Positions 1-8,647 are shown, counted from the first letter of the stretch. The stretch is DNA of 32,086 nucleotides from Lachnospiraceae bacterium (GCA_017469275.1 JAFUGT010000068.1:1-32086); one strand, 5' to 3'. A program made the numbers and translations. Notes: generated by a model from the sequence alone, not told the origin.

Positions 1-169
1 ACGGCTACTGCCTGAAGTAGCCTAAAACTAAATATTACAGTAGGGATGGAATAGCCCAAACTCAAACGCCTGTGGACATTGTGTAAGACATTGAGTTACG
101 TATCATCGTAGCCAACGCGGTAGTGGTTGAAGCAGGAAGCTTCGACTTCTATAAGTCGGAGTAGTTCAC
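1..169 (+). mobile_element. Right end of an IS200/IS605-family element (partial)
   Basis: The window opens inside an insertion sequence of the IS200/IS605 type. Its right end is recognisable from the terminal hairpin (arms CGACTT and AAGTCG around 143-158) followed by GGAGTAGTTCAC, ending at about 169. This layout, a hairpin then TAGTTCAC, is typical of the right end of Firmicute IS605-like elements and overlaps the 3' end of tnpB and, in active elements, the guide (omega) RNA scaffold. The next base but one is the last base of the GNAT stop codon, so the insertion abuts that gene. The left part lies outside the window. The family call comes from recalled motifs, not a search. Confidence 0.6.
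3..164 (+). pseudogene. tnpB: Decayed C-terminal tail of a TnpB (IS605 OrfB) protein
   Basis: Reading frame 3 gives a TnpB-like tail (PKTKYYSRDGIAQTQTPVDI, later VVVEAGSFDFYKSE) that stops with TAG at 162-164, just before the element end. This is where TnpB normally ends. The frame is broken by a TAG at 18-20 and a TAA at 84-86, so this copy cannot make the normal tail. TnpB is an RNA-guided nuclease of IS200/IS605 elements; the zinc ribbon and catalytic part would lie to the left of the window. The breaks argue that the element is dead, at least for TnpB. A sequencing error at one stop is possible but two are unlikely. Confidence 0.55.
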
Positions 170-170
170 T

Positions 171-650
171 CTACAGTTCATAGTAATATGGACAAATGTT
201 CTCATAGTGCCCATCCTTCATACGAAATCCCCCGGGAATAGTCCCAAGCTGAGTAAAACCCAGTCGCTCATACAAGTGTCTCGCATGAGTATTGCTTTCA
301 ACGACCGCATTGAACTGAAGCACTCGAAATCCGAGTTCTTTACCTTTTTTTAGACAATCCAGAACTAATTGCTCTCCAATATGTTTGCCCCGTGCATCTG
401 AGGAAACTGCATAGCTTGCATTGCAGATATGACCGCAGCGCCCCACATTATTGGGATGAAGAATATATAAACCATATACCTTACCGTCCTCTTCCGCAAC
501 TGCTGTATAACTCTGTTCCGAAAAGAAATATACGCCGCTTTCTGAATCCAATAATTCCTCCTGTGGAAAAGCTATTCCTTCTTCCACAACTTCGTTCCAA
601 ATTCTGATAATCTCAGGCAAATCCCGGTCAACATATTTTCTGATAATCAT
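171..650 (-). CDS. GNAT-family N-acetyltransferase
   Basis: This 159-residue protein has the usual length and order of a single-domain GNAT acetyltransferase, which moves an acetyl group from acetyl-CoA to an amine. Residues 1-45 form the N-terminal strand and helices. The acetyl-CoA binding motif A is at about 82-97 (YAVSSDARGKHIGEQL, an R-G-K-x-I-G loop). The C-terminal part has the common AVVESNTHARHLYERLGF signature at about 116-133, with N119 and Y127 in the positions that usually face the substrate and CoA. The start is preceded by GGAGATG at a good distance. The stop codon sits 1 bp from the end of an IS200/IS605 element, but the protein looks complete. The substrate cannot be told; this subfamily is often annotated as phosphinothricin or amino-acid acetyltransferase-like. 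Confidence 0.85.
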   Translation of the reverse strand: MIIRKYVDRDLPEIIRIWNEVVEEGIAFPQEELLDSESGVYFFSEQSYTAVAEEDGKVYGLYILHPNNVGRCGHICNASYAVSSDARGKHIGEQLVLDCLKKGKELGFRVLQFNAVVESNTHARHLYERLGFTQLGTIPGGFRMKDGHYENICPYYYEL

Positions 651-745
651 TTTTGCTCATCTCCATTGTCAATAATTCTGATAGTTAATCGTTCTAAATC
701 TCATTAATGGGCATTTTGATACTAAGTATAATACCCCAAATATGT

Positions 746-754
746 ATTATATCA
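746..754 (-). promoter_or_regulatory. Candidate extended -10 promoter of the GNAT gene
   Basis: On the minus strand this reads TGATATAAT, an extended -10 element (TG-n-TATAAT), about 95 nt upstream of the GNAT start. No good -35 hexamer is seen 17 bp upstream, which is normal for an extended -10 promoter. It lies downstream of the two hairpins that end the preceding cyclase transcript. Confidence 0.45.
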
Positions 755-784
755 CGTCGACTGTCGTCTCCGTGTGTTTTTTCG

Positions 785-820
785 CAAAAGTGCGTTTCAT
801 GCAAGCATGACGCACCTTTG
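785..820 (-). terminator. Hairpin, probable second terminator after the cyclase gene
   Basis: The arms are CAAAAGTGCG and CGCACCTTTG with an inner CATGC/GCATG stem. On the minus strand it is followed by CTTTTGCG, a short T-rich tail. It sits 65 bp beyond the stop of the cyclase gene, after the stronger hairpin at 843-873. Confidence 0.5.
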
Positions 821-842
821 CTCATTATATCATAAAACAGTC

Positions 843-873
843 AAAAAACGCAGGCACATCAACTGCGTTTTTT
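843..873 (-). terminator. Rho-independent terminator of the cyclase gene (symmetrical, may work both ways)
   Basis: It has a perfect 11-bp stem, AAAAAACGCAG (843-853) with CTGCGTTTTTT (863-873), and a 9-base loop. A and T tracts on both sides make it a likely bidirectional terminator. It starts 13 bp after the cyclase stop codon. Confidence 0.85.
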
Positions 874-885
874 GATTAAGTTTTA

Positions 886-2700
886 TTATCTATCTACTCT
901 TACCACTTCATAAACCATAAAGCCTTTACTCTTACCCTTAAGCGCAAGTTCTCCGACTTCTTTCACTTCTATTCTGTCCTTTAACCGTCTATAAACCTCA
1001 TCACTTATAAGAACCTGTCCCTTCTTTGCGTTTGCCTCAAGCCTTGCCGCTGTATTGACTGTATCTCCGATAGCGGTGAAGTCCATTCTGAATTCACAGC
1101 CTACATTACCGATAACCGCAGGTCCGCAATTAACACCAACACCAAACCCAACGCTCCTGCCATACTTTTCAAAAAGAACTTTCTCCAACTCTTCGCCACC
1201 CTTTACAATATCCATCGCAGCACAAACCGCTTTGAACTCATAATCCGGAAGATCAAATGGCGAATTAAAAACCGCCATTGTCGCATCGCCAACGAACTTG
1301 TCAAGCGTTCCGGAATTGTCAAATATCGATTTCGTCGTAAGACTTAAATATTCATTTAATATCTCCACAACCTTCTCAGGCTCTAACGCCTCCGACATGG
1401 TTGTAAATCCTCTTATATCTACAAACAATACCGCAATATCCTTGTTCTGTCCTCCGAGTTCTATTGTAAAATCACCTTTCTTAGATATCTCTTCCACAAT
1501 CTGTGGAGCGACGTATTTACGAAAAGCATTGATTACTTTCTGCTTCTTAGCCTTTTCAATTATGTAATGGATAGCCAGTGAATATATAAATGAAATAAAT
1601 GCAATTATCGGAAGATATACAATATTATAAGTTGTACCTTTGTTGTTAAGCGTTACACAGATAAACCCTTCAAGTCCGACAGTTGCAATAAGCATTATCA
1701 ATGCCTGCCAAAGAGGAAGCTTACGGAATGCAATATGTAATACAATAGCAATTAAAGCAGTAATTATCGCAAAAACAATAGAATTACCACTAACGGCAAA
1801 TCTGTTTTCAAGATATGACTGAAATATGTTGGCATGAATCTCTACTCCATACATCTGACTGCTTCCGCCTCCGGGAACTTTGAAATTATCCTGCATTCCG
1901 GGAGCATATGCACCAACCAAAACAACACTGTCTTTAAATGCGCGGGAATCAATTCTGCCATCTAAGATATCAGCCATAGATATACATTCATAATCACCCG
2001 GTTTACCGGAATAATTGATTATCGACCGTCCCGTTTTATCTGTAGGAATCTTTTTGGCTTCTATGCCGTTAATATCACAATATTTCTCATACATTATTTT
2101 GGAAAACATAGAATAATCCCGGTCAACAACCTCTCCAGTCTGCGCATCTATCAAGCCCGTAGTCTTTTCCTGCGGAATGATACGTCTCACCACTCCGTCC
2201 GAATCCTGAGCAACATTGCTGTAACCTACAGTTGTTGCATTCTTTAATTCTTTAAAAGGCTCCGCAATACCCTTTACCTGCTTGATAAATTCGCCGCTGT
2301 TATCGCGAATCATCCGGTCATCGTAGATGAGATTATTCACAGTAACCACGTTGCCGCTTTTTTCACACACATCAGCTAATTCCTTATCACCATCATCAAC
2401 ATTACCCGAAAAAAGAATATCGAAACCAATAAGCTGTGGTTTAGCATCATCATTCTCATTAAGCCTGTTGATCAATTCAACATATCTTTCTCTTGACCAC
2501 GTCTGAATCGGACCATACTCATCTAAAGTTTTCTCATCAATTCCGATAATTTTGATATTGCTGTTGATACCTCTTGGAATCTGATAAACTTTGTCACGAA
2601 TCATATAATCAATCGGTGACAAAATATTAAATATAGTTAATATTAATACCAACAAGCCTACAATAATCGCTTCAACTGCTATCTTCCAATTCTTTTTCAT
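886..2700 (-). CDS. CHASE2-domain class III adenylate cyclase
   Basis: This 604-residue membrane enzyme is predicted to make cAMP. Residues 11-30 form the first membrane segment. Residues 45-300 are a CHASE2 extracytoplasmic sensor domain (IKIIGIDEKTLDEYGP, then VVLVGAYAPGMQD). Three membrane helices follow at about 308-325, 333-351 and 358-382, then a short linker and the class III cyclase domain at 418-600. Catalytic residues look complete: metal-binding D428 (VDIRGF) and D472 (KFVGD), the adenine-selecting pair K468 and D540 (DFTAIGD), and transition-state N549 and R553 (VNTAAR). The K/D pair favours ATP over GTP. It is the last gene of a same-strand group with a FecR-domain protein and a large secreted repeat protein, so it may report on the envelope. 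No cAMP receptor gene is seen nearby. The product could still be inactive in vivo; only the motifs support activity. Confidence 0.92.
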   Translation of the reverse strand: MKKNWKIAVEAIIVGLLVLILTIFNILSPIDYMIRDKVYQIPRGINSNIKIIGIDEKTLDEYGPIQTWSRERYVELINRLNENDDAKPQLIGFDILFSGNVDDGDKELADVCEKSGNVVTVNNLIYDDRMIRDNSGEFIKQVKGIAEPFKELKNATTVGYSNVAQDSDGVVRRIIPQEKTTGLIDAQTGEVVDRDYSMFSKIMYEKYCDINGIEAKKIPTDKTGRSIINYSGKPGDYECISMADILDGRIDSRAFKDSVVLVGAYAPGMQDNFKVPGGGSSQMYGVEIHANIFQSYLENRFAVSGNSIVFAIITALIAIVLHIAFRKLPLWQALIMLIATVGLEGFICVTLNNKGTTYNIVYLPIIAFISFIYSLAIHYIIEKAKKQKVINAFRKYVAPQIVEEISKKGDFTIELGGQNKDIAVLFVDIRGFTTMSEALEPEKVVEILNEYLSLTTKSIFDNSGTLDKFVGDATMAVFNSPFDLPDYEFKAVCAAMDIVKGGEELEKVLFEKYGRSVGFGVGVNCGPAVIGNVGCEFRMDFTAIGDTVNTAARLEANAKKGQVLISDEVYRRLKDRIEVKEVGELALKGKSKGFMVYEVVRVDR

Positions 2701-2736
2701 GGTAATTAATCCCCCTAAAACCGTTCATATTTAAAC

Positions 2737-2764
2737 TTAGCCTTCCCCTTAAGAGGAAGGCTAA
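2737..2764 (-). other. Intergenic hairpin between the repeat protein and the cyclase gene
   Basis: The arms TTAGCCTTCCCCTT and AAGAGGAAGGCTAA pair over 14 bp with one mismatch. On the minus strand it is followed by GTTTAAAT, not a T run, so it is a weak terminator or an mRNA-stabilising or attenuating structure that could set the ratio of the two products. Confidence 0.5.
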
Positions 2765-2810
2765 AATTAATCATTTCCTTATGCCTGTCAAAATCAGGTA
2801 ATAAAACTGT

Positions 2811-5800
2811 TTATTGTTGTATAAATACGTAATCGCCTGCCGAGTTGACATAGAATACGCGATCTCCGCTATATACCGTCGAATCTCCCGATACCGTCCA
2901 GCTTCCTCCCTGAAGTTTATAGCCGTTACCCGGAGACAACTTAACCTTCGAGCCGGAAGGAATATTGTTGTCCTTCATCCACGACGCCTTTATAACTATA
3001 TTCTTGGAATATCTGTTACCTGCAATATCTTCAATGATAATAGCAAAATATTTATCGCCACCCTCCGGATCTAAAACTATTGCCACATTATTGTTATCAT
3101 CAGGCATAATACTCTTGCCGTTAACCTTCGCAGATTCCAGATTTTCATCATTAAATGATAAGAGAATTCTGTCGGCATATATTTCTTCATCTGATGACAT
3201 ATCAACCTTATTATTCTTGTCATCGACCGAATTGATCAGCTGCGGAGCATCCTTATCAATCTTTATCTCCTGAGAAATCGTAATCTCTTCCATTCTGGCA
3301 CCGTCTGATTTACGCTTCAGATATACCCTGGTAACATCAGAAGTATATTTGATACGTTCTTCATACTTGTCGTCAGAAGATGCTGCGATCACATACCTTT
3401 TAGGCGCAACCAGATAAACATCACTTGTGTAATATCCATTTTTACCTTCAGTTCCGGAAACCTTATAAGTCACATTAGCTTCCTTAAGATATGTGATTGA
3501 GAACTCAGCCTCACAGGTTGCCTTCTTATACTTATCCGTAGCCGGGATTGTTGCTCTTACAACGTAATCTCCTGCTTCCTTTGGCTTATCCTTAGTATAG
3601 GCATCATCATCCTTACCCTTATACTCAAAGTATGCCTTGGATTTACCATCCGAATCAGTTGTAAGTGACGGCTTATAGTTAACACCTACATGCTGATTAT
3701 CGAGTTTAACTGAAGCCTCCGGAGTCTTTTTATCAATTGTAAATGTGCTTTCACATATAACCTTTAAGTATTTGTCAGTTTCAGGAATGGTCGCCCGAAC
3801 AGAATACTCTCCGACAGACTTAGGTTTTGTCTTGGAATACTTGCTATCATCTTCACTTGCTTTCTTGTATTCAAAGACCGCATCTTTCTTACCGTCAGAA
3901 TCCGTTGTCAGTACAGGTGAATAATCATTTCCGACAACAGTGTCTTTAATTTTAACTTTTGAATCCTTTGCTTCTATCTTATTAATACTAAATGTTCCCT
4001 CACAGGTAACCTCATGATATCTGTCTGTCTCCGGCACGGTTGCTCTTACGATATACTTACCTGCTTTAGTCGGTTTATCCTTTGAAAACTCAGCTTCTTT
4101 ATCATCAGCACTCTTATACTCAAATACCGCCTTATCCTTACCGTCTGAATCCGTTGTCAGTAATGGTTCATATTTTGATCCAACATATATATCAGGTATT
4201 TCAACCTTCGCCGTCGGAGTCTTGATCTCACCCAATACGAAATCAGCCGGCTTGGTAATAATCTTATCCCACTCATCTGATTCAGCAATCACTGCTCTTA
4301 CTGTATATTTACCGGAAGCAGTAGGAACTTCTGAAGTATAAGCCGAATCGTCTTCACTTTGAAGCTTATATTCGAATACCGGACTATCAGGTCCGTCGTA
4401 AGGCGATATATTGGCTTCCGGTTTGATTTCCTCACCAAGCATAATATTTTCAGCAATGCTCACCTCTGCAATCTGAGGTTTTTTCTTGCTTATGGTAAAT
4501 GTCGCCGTACATGTCTGTTCTTTATAAATAGATGTCTCCGGCACCGTTACTCTTATCATATATTTGCCTGCAGCAGTAGGCTTTTCTGTAGTATACGCTG
4601 TATCTGCTGCATCTGCAGGTTTATATTCATACTTCGCAGATGCTTTACCATCAGAAGCAGTGGAAAGAACCGGTGTATAATCTGTACCTATTACGGTGTC
4701 AGGAACTTTAACCGTTGCAGTATCCTCATCTATCTTACCGATACTAAATGTGCTCTCGCAGGTAACCTTAGTATACTTATCAGTCTCAGGTATGGTAGCC
4801 CTGATACTGTAATCTCCGACTTCGGTAGGAACCTCAGATGAATATGCACTTTCAGCTTCAGCCTTCTTCTTATATTCATAAGTAGCCAGAGCTTCTCCGT
4901 CTGAATCAGTGGTTACAAACGGGTTAACAGTTCCGCCATATTCAATATCGGCAACAGTCACGCTATAATTAAAAGGTGTCCTTTTCAATATAATAAATGT
5001 AGCCTCAACACTTGTGTCCTCATATATCTTACTTCCCGTTATAGTGGCTCTTAGCTTATACTCTCCAGCCTTTAATGGTATTATCGTAGTATATGCCGAA
5101 TCGTCCTCATCCGCGCCCTTATATTCCTCCTTAATTGATACATCAAGCGGAATATCAAACGTCGGAGTGTATTTAATTTCAATAGTATCACCAACCAAAA
5201 CACTGTTAATGGTAACACCAAGATCAATTTTCCTCTTCGCAACAGTGAATGTGACCTCATTACTCTTTGCAGGAAGATACTTGGCAGACTCGCTAAATTC
5301 AGCTATAGCAGTATATTTTCCGGCTTCTAAAATCTGATCACCTTCTTTAATTATATCAGAATCACTGTATGCACTTTCTGTAGCAGGCTTACATTTATAT
5401 GTAATCTCTCCATCATAATCTTCGTCCACGATATAACTTGGAGTAAAGGTTCCTCCGGCCTCAATATCAGCAATAGTCAGTATCGCCTTATTAAGCTCAC
5501 CCTTTTCAATAGTATATGACCCGGTCTGCACACTTACTGATTCATATTTATCAGTTGCAGGTAATGTCACTCTCACCATATAAGAACCCGGTATTTTCGG
5601 TTCTGCTCTACTGTATGCATCAAGCGATGCTGAGGTTGCTTTATATTCCTTAACTATAGCACTCTCTTTTCCACCTGTTGTCTCCCAATCAGAAGGTTTA
5701 TTAATTATAACCTCACATGTTTGTCCAACCTTAACACTGGTCATAGAAAGAATTGCCGATACAGTTGGTGTATATCGTAAAATGTTAAAGTTAGCTTCTA

Positions 5801-7253
5801 ATGTAGTATTATTGTAATACTTTGAGTTTTTAAGAACTGCCCTGACTTTATACTCACCTGCCGCTGTCGGTTTCGTTGAAGAAAATGTAGCTCCGTTATC
5901 GGAACTATACTCATATGAAACATCCCCATCCCATGTAATGTCGCTCTTAATAACCGGATTGATAGTTCCGCCATAATATATATCATCTACAGATAAAGTT
6001 GCTGTATAATCATCCTTCGGATAAGAAAGCTTAAACCCGAGAGATATCTCATTACCCGCCTTATCATACACCTGATAATAGCAACTCTTCTCAGGACTGT
6101 CAGGATCGGAAGTATATGTGAGTGTCTTCGTAAATGGCGATCCGGTAGCTTTAAATGAATCAGGATCACTACTGCCACCACCTTGCACTATCTTCGAAAG
6201 ATTCGTATCTTCAGCCGTAATCGTAACTTCAAGCTTCTTCGCCTCTATAACCTGACCTTCTCTTTCTGGTGTGTCTATGCTCTCATCATCAGCCTTAAAT
6301 GACACAGAAGCAGTAGGATTTTTGTTGTCAAATACCATATTGTCAAAGCCAAGTTTATCACCACAGTCACCGGAATTATAAATACGATACGGATAATCAC
6401 CTGATAATTTAGCAACACTGATTCTTAGACTCTCATCCTCAATATCGGCATTGGTCAATTCAATGGAATCTTTATAATCCGTAGTTTCAGAAGAACTACT
6501 CTTCTTTATTTTATAATCAGAATTATCAGGTTCAACAGTAATACTGTCTTTAACATAATATTTACCATCTACTTTTTTTTCCGAACTTGATATTTTAATA
6601 CCACAAGCAGCTGTGTCTTCCGGCATCAACTCAAAAGCAACACCTTCCACAGGAGAAGATATTGTCGTTGTGTTTGAACCAATCATTAATTTAAACTCAC
6701 CACCGGCCGATTTAATCTTAGTTGTAGGTTCAGCTTCAACCAAACCGAATGTATCAGTCCCTGTATTATAAAATGAATCACTTACTTTAAAAGTATCATT
6801 AGTTGTTCCGTTTCCCTTAAAAGATTTACATTCAAAGGTACCGTAATTAACAACATTACCTTCAAAAGAATTACATTTAAAGGAACCAGAATTATTAAGC
6901 TTTCCTTCAAAAGAATCGCATATAAGGGTGTGAGCGTAACTTATTGTTATCCCGGCAGCAGTCGCATCAACAACCAAATTGTTATTACCCATTGAATTAT
7001 CAGACGCCAGACCACCTGAAATCAATATTCCTGAGCCTGTCGAGATAAGCTTGGTAAGGTCTTTAAGACTACACGTATTACCGGAATCATCAGTTATCAT
7101 ACCATCATATGCCACTTCACCTGTTGCACCACCATATTTCCATACTCCGGCTTCATCGGCAGCTTTTCCTTTACCCGGTATACCAATCAACAGTCCAATA
7201 ACCAACACCACAGAAAGCAACAAACTCCAAAATTGTCTCTTTCTTTTTTCCAT
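2811..7253 (-). CDS. Very large secreted protein with tandem Ig-like repeats
   Basis: The protein is 1480 residues. I place the start at 7253 because GGGAGG lies 7 nt upstream; an upstream in-frame start at 7280 has no good ribosome site. Residues 1-31 are a signal peptide (basic RKR, then a long hydrophobic run ending GKAADEA). Residues 112-171 hold four 15-residue repeats (CxSFxGxxxNxGxF). Residues about 415-1252 contain ten Ig-like repeats of 80-90 residues built around TTDSDGKxxAxFEYK, PTxAGxYxVRATIPETDKY and CExTFSIxK, like MBG or bacterial Ig domains. A further Ig-like domain and a tail ending DYVFIQQ follow. No LPXTG motif, membrane anchor or S-layer domain is visible, so its attachment is unknown. 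It lies between fecR and the CHASE2 cyclase gene. Function is not known; a surface or adhesion role is inference. Confidence 0.85.
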   Translation of the reverse strand: MEKRKRQFWSLLLSVVLVIGLLIGIPGKGKAADEAGVWKYGGATGEVAYDGMITDDSGNTCSLKDLTKLISTGSGILISGGLASDNSMGNNNLVVDATAAGITISYAHTLICDSFEGKLNNSGSFKCNSFEGNVVNYGTFECKSFKGNGTTNDTFKVSDSFYNTGTDTFGLVEAEPTTKIKSAGGEFKLMIGSNTTTISSPVEGVAFELMPEDTAACGIKISSSEKKVDGKYYVKDSITVEPDNSDYKIKKSSSSETTDYKDSIELTNADIEDESLRISVAKLSGDYPYRIYNSGDCGDKLGFDNMVFDNKNPTASVSFKADDESIDTPEREGQVIEAKKLEVTITAEDTNLSKIVQGGGSSDPDSFKATGSPFTKTLTYTSDPDSPEKSCYYQVYDKAGNEISLGFKLSYPKDDYTATLSVDDIYYGGTINPVIKSDITWDGDVSYEYSSDNGATFSSTKPTAAGEYKVRAVLKNSKYYNNTTLEANFNILRYTPTVSAILSMTSVKVGQTCEVIINKPSDWETTGGKESAIVKEYKATSASLDAYSRAEPKIPGSYMVRVTLPATDKYESVSVQTGSYTIEKGELNKAILTIADIEAGGTFTPSYIVDEDYDGEITYKCKPATESAYSDSDIIKEGDQILEAGKYTAIAEFSESAKYLPAKSNEVTFTVAKRKIDLGVTINSVLVGDTIEIKYTPTFDIPLDVSIKEEYKGADEDDSAYTTIIPLKAGEYKLRATITGSKIYEDTSVEATFIILKRTPFNYSVTVADIEYGGTVNPFVTTDSDGEALATYEYKKKAEAESAYSSEVPTEVGDYSIRATIPETDKYTKVTCESTFSIGKIDEDTATVKVPDTVIGTDYTPVLSTASDGKASAKYEYKPADAADTAYTTEKPTAAGKYMIRVTVPETSIYKEQTCTATFTISKKKPQIAEVSIAENIMLGEEIKPEANISPYDGPDSPVFEYKLQSEDDSAYTSEVPTASGKYTVRAVIAESDEWDKIITKPADFVLGEIKTPTAKVEIPDIYVGSKYEPLLTTDSDGKDKAVFEYKSADDKEAEFSKDKPTKAGKYIVRATVPETDRYHEVTCEGTFSINKIEAKDSKVKIKDTVVGNDYSPVLTTDSDGKKDAVFEYKKASEDDSKYSKTKPKSVGEYSVRATIPETDKYLKVICESTFTIDKKTPEASVKLDNQHVGVNYKPSLTTDSDGKSKAYFEYKGKDDDAYTKDKPKEAGDYVVRATIPATDKYKKATCEAEFSITYLKEANVTYKVSGTEGKNGYYTSDVYLVAPKRYVIAASSDDKYEERIKYTSDVTRVYLKRKSDGARMEEITISQEIKIDKDAPQLINSVDDKNNKVDMSSDEEIYADRILLSFNDENLESAKVNGKSIMPDDNNNVAIVLDPEGGDKYFAIIIEDIAGNRYSKNIVIKASWMKDNNIPSGSKVKLSPGNGYKLQGGSWTVSGDSTVYSGDRVFYVNSAGDYVFIQQ
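3496..6011 (-). repeat. Ten tandem Ig-like repeats inside the secreted protein gene
   Basis: The coding sequence contains ten degenerate repeats of roughly 250 bp. The last three or four copies (about 3500-4250) are most alike, sharing TTDSDGK and VRATIPETDKY, while the first copies are more diverged. This gradient suggests recent amplification toward the C-terminal side. The start of each copy is marked by a short strand followed by Y/VGG or VG (for example VADIEYGGTVNP, KDTVVGNDYSP). Confidence 0.8.
6741..6920 (-). repeat. Four 15-residue repeats in the N-terminal part of the secreted protein
   Basis: Four back-to-back 45-bp units encode CDSFEGKLNNSGSFK, CNSFEGNVVNYGTFE, CKSFKGNGTTNDTFK and a diverged VSDSFYNTGTDTFG. 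The regular spacing of S-F, G and F suggests a small beta-solenoid or a stacked strand structure. Three units carry a cysteine at position 1, unusual for a secreted Gram-positive protein. Confidence 0.65.
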
Positions 7254-7285
7254 AATCAATCCTCCCGGCATTAACGCCACTTAGC

Positions 7286-7302
7286 AGGTAAGTATCTTAC
7301 CT
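7286..7302 (-). other. Small hairpin between fecR and the repeat protein gene
   Basis: A perfect 7-bp stem, AGGTAAG and CTTACCT, with a 3-base loop lies 33 bp upstream of the secreted protein start. There is no T run on the minus strand. A weak promoter-like pair, TTGAGC and TGTATA with 17 bp between them, is also present upstream, so the large gene may have its own transcript. Confidence 0.35.
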
Positions 7303-7384
7303 TTTCTCAATCTTCATATCACCATTCATCAATAAAACATATATACAATATATCGGCATAATCAGCTCAAAGCTTAAATATATA

Positions 7385-8296
7385 TTATCTCCACTCAATA
7401 GTCATATCATGATCAACAGGCGTTGAAAAATCATATTGCCAGCTTCCGCTTTGCGCCGGAGAAAGCACAGGAACCGAAGCAAAGCCGTTCTTCTCAACCG
7501 TCTGTCTTCCGAATTCACTTCCCTGATAGTTAAATATTACAGTAAACGGACCATTTAATATCCTGTCTATCTCTTCATGTGAAACCGATACATCTCTGTT
7601 ATCCTCTATCTTAACATCAAGCAACTTTAACACATCATCCGGAAGTTCGCTGTAATCAATGTCCGAAGGCTCTGAAACGTAATCTGTATTAGTTCCGTCA
7701 TCATATATGATTACTTCCTTACCCTTCTTGACAGAAACCTCTTCGTCCGAATATGTACCATCCGCATACTTAAGTCTCGTTACAACTTCACCTTCGAATA
7801 CGGACACCTTGGTATACTTGACACCGTTAATTTCATATACACATACGCGATAAATGGTACCTCTGACCGACATAGTTGAATTCGGTGTATTGATCTCATA
7901 GGACGACTCCGAAGAAAGCTTATTCTGAATATCGTTGGTTATAGCACCTTTTAGAAGGTCTATGCTTGTCTTGCTGTTATTAGAATCACCCTCTGCTACC
8001 AGAACAAGTTCCGTATCATCCTCAAGATAGATATACTTATCCTCATCAGCTTTGATTGTTAGTTTTCCGGTCTCTAGCGATACTTTGTCACCCGATTCAA
8101 GTACCATGTTTTCATACGGCTCGATATTACCTATATCTTCACGAGAAACATTAGCCTTCCCTTCAACCTCATAAATTTTCAAAAGCCTGTACACTTTTTT
8201 CTTGTTGAGATTAAGAAATACAATCGCCCCAATTACTATCGCCAACATTACAACCGCAGCTATTACAATCCCTTTTTTCCCCTTTTTCTTCTCCAT
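7385..8296 (-). CDS. FecR-domain single-pass membrane protein
   Basis: The protein has 303 residues from the start at 8296, which has AGAAGGGG at a proper distance; an ATG 15 bp upstream lacks a site. A lysine-rich N-terminus and one membrane helix (about residues 10-28) place the rest outside the cell. The FecR domain spans about 45-200 and carries the family motif TPNSTMSVRGTIYRV, followed by VFEGEV. FecR domains in other bacteria bind surface or signal partners, but here there is no sigma factor neighbour. The last 55 residues (FTVIFNYQGSEFG to TIEWR) look like an InlB B-repeat or beta-grasp module used in extracellular proteins. It is the first gene of the group with the Ig-repeat protein and the CHASE2 cyclase, which makes an envelope-sensing role likely but unproven. 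Confidence 0.85.
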   Translation of the reverse strand: MEKKKGKKGIVIAAVVMLAIVIGAIVFLNLNKKKVYRLLKIYEVEGKANVSREDIGNIEPYENMVLESGDKVSLETGKLTIKADEDKYIYLEDDTELVLVAEGDSNNSKTSIDLLKGAITNDIQNKLSSESSYEINTPNSTMSVRGTIYRVCVYEINGVKYTKVSVFEGEVVTRLKYADGTYSDEEVSVKKGKEVIIYDDGTNTDYVSEPSDIDYSELPDDVLKLLDVKIEDNRDVSVSHEEIDRILNGPFTVIFNYQGSEFGRQTVEKNGFASVPVLSPAQSGSWQYDFSTPVDHDMTIEWR

Positions 8297-8396
8297 AAGC
8301 CCCTTCTCCATAAATCAATAATTAACAACCATGCTGTTCATTCATGGTAACTATGGTAAAATAAATGAAACCAAATGTGTTTCTTGTAAACACTGA

Positions 8397-8425
8397 ACAA
8401 TATGTCGAAAACAATATAATCTCAA
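8397..8425 (-). promoter_or_regulatory. Candidate promoter of the fecR/repeat protein/cyclase group
   Basis: On the minus strand TTGAGA (8420-8425) and TATTGT (8397-8402) are 17 bp apart, about 100 nt upstream of the fecR-domain gene. A second possibility further up is TTGACG with TATAGG at 18 bp spacing, around 8511-8541. Confidence 0.45.
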
Positions 8426-8493
8426 AATACGAAAAGAGTATTTCTTTTCTTTCTCATATTATTAAACACTAATGAAAAATCGTTATTTCTATC

Positions 8494-8549
8494 CAAAAGC
8501 CGCACTTCACACCTATACTTAATTATATTACACACCGTCAAAAGCCGCA
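8494..8549. repeat. Pair of 11-bp direct repeats upstream of the FecR gene
   Basis: CAAAAGCCGCA occurs at 8494-8504 and again at 8539-8549, starting 45 bp apart. One copy overlaps a possible TTGACG -35 element. The spacing is about four helical turns, so both copies would face the same side, as paired operator sites do. No regulator is known. Confidence 0.45.
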
Positions 8550-8647
8550 ATACCCAGAGTGTATAAAAAGCATGCAAAACACGATAAATCAGTAAGGTTG
8601 AAGATGTAATTTCACCAAATATATTTCAGATAATTTTTAATGCATAA

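Noticed and set aside
4359..4841. Long open frame on the plus strand inside the Ig-repeat gene
   Set aside because: It is antisense to a clearly coding repeat region, its product has no recognisable features, and the repeats explain the open frame.
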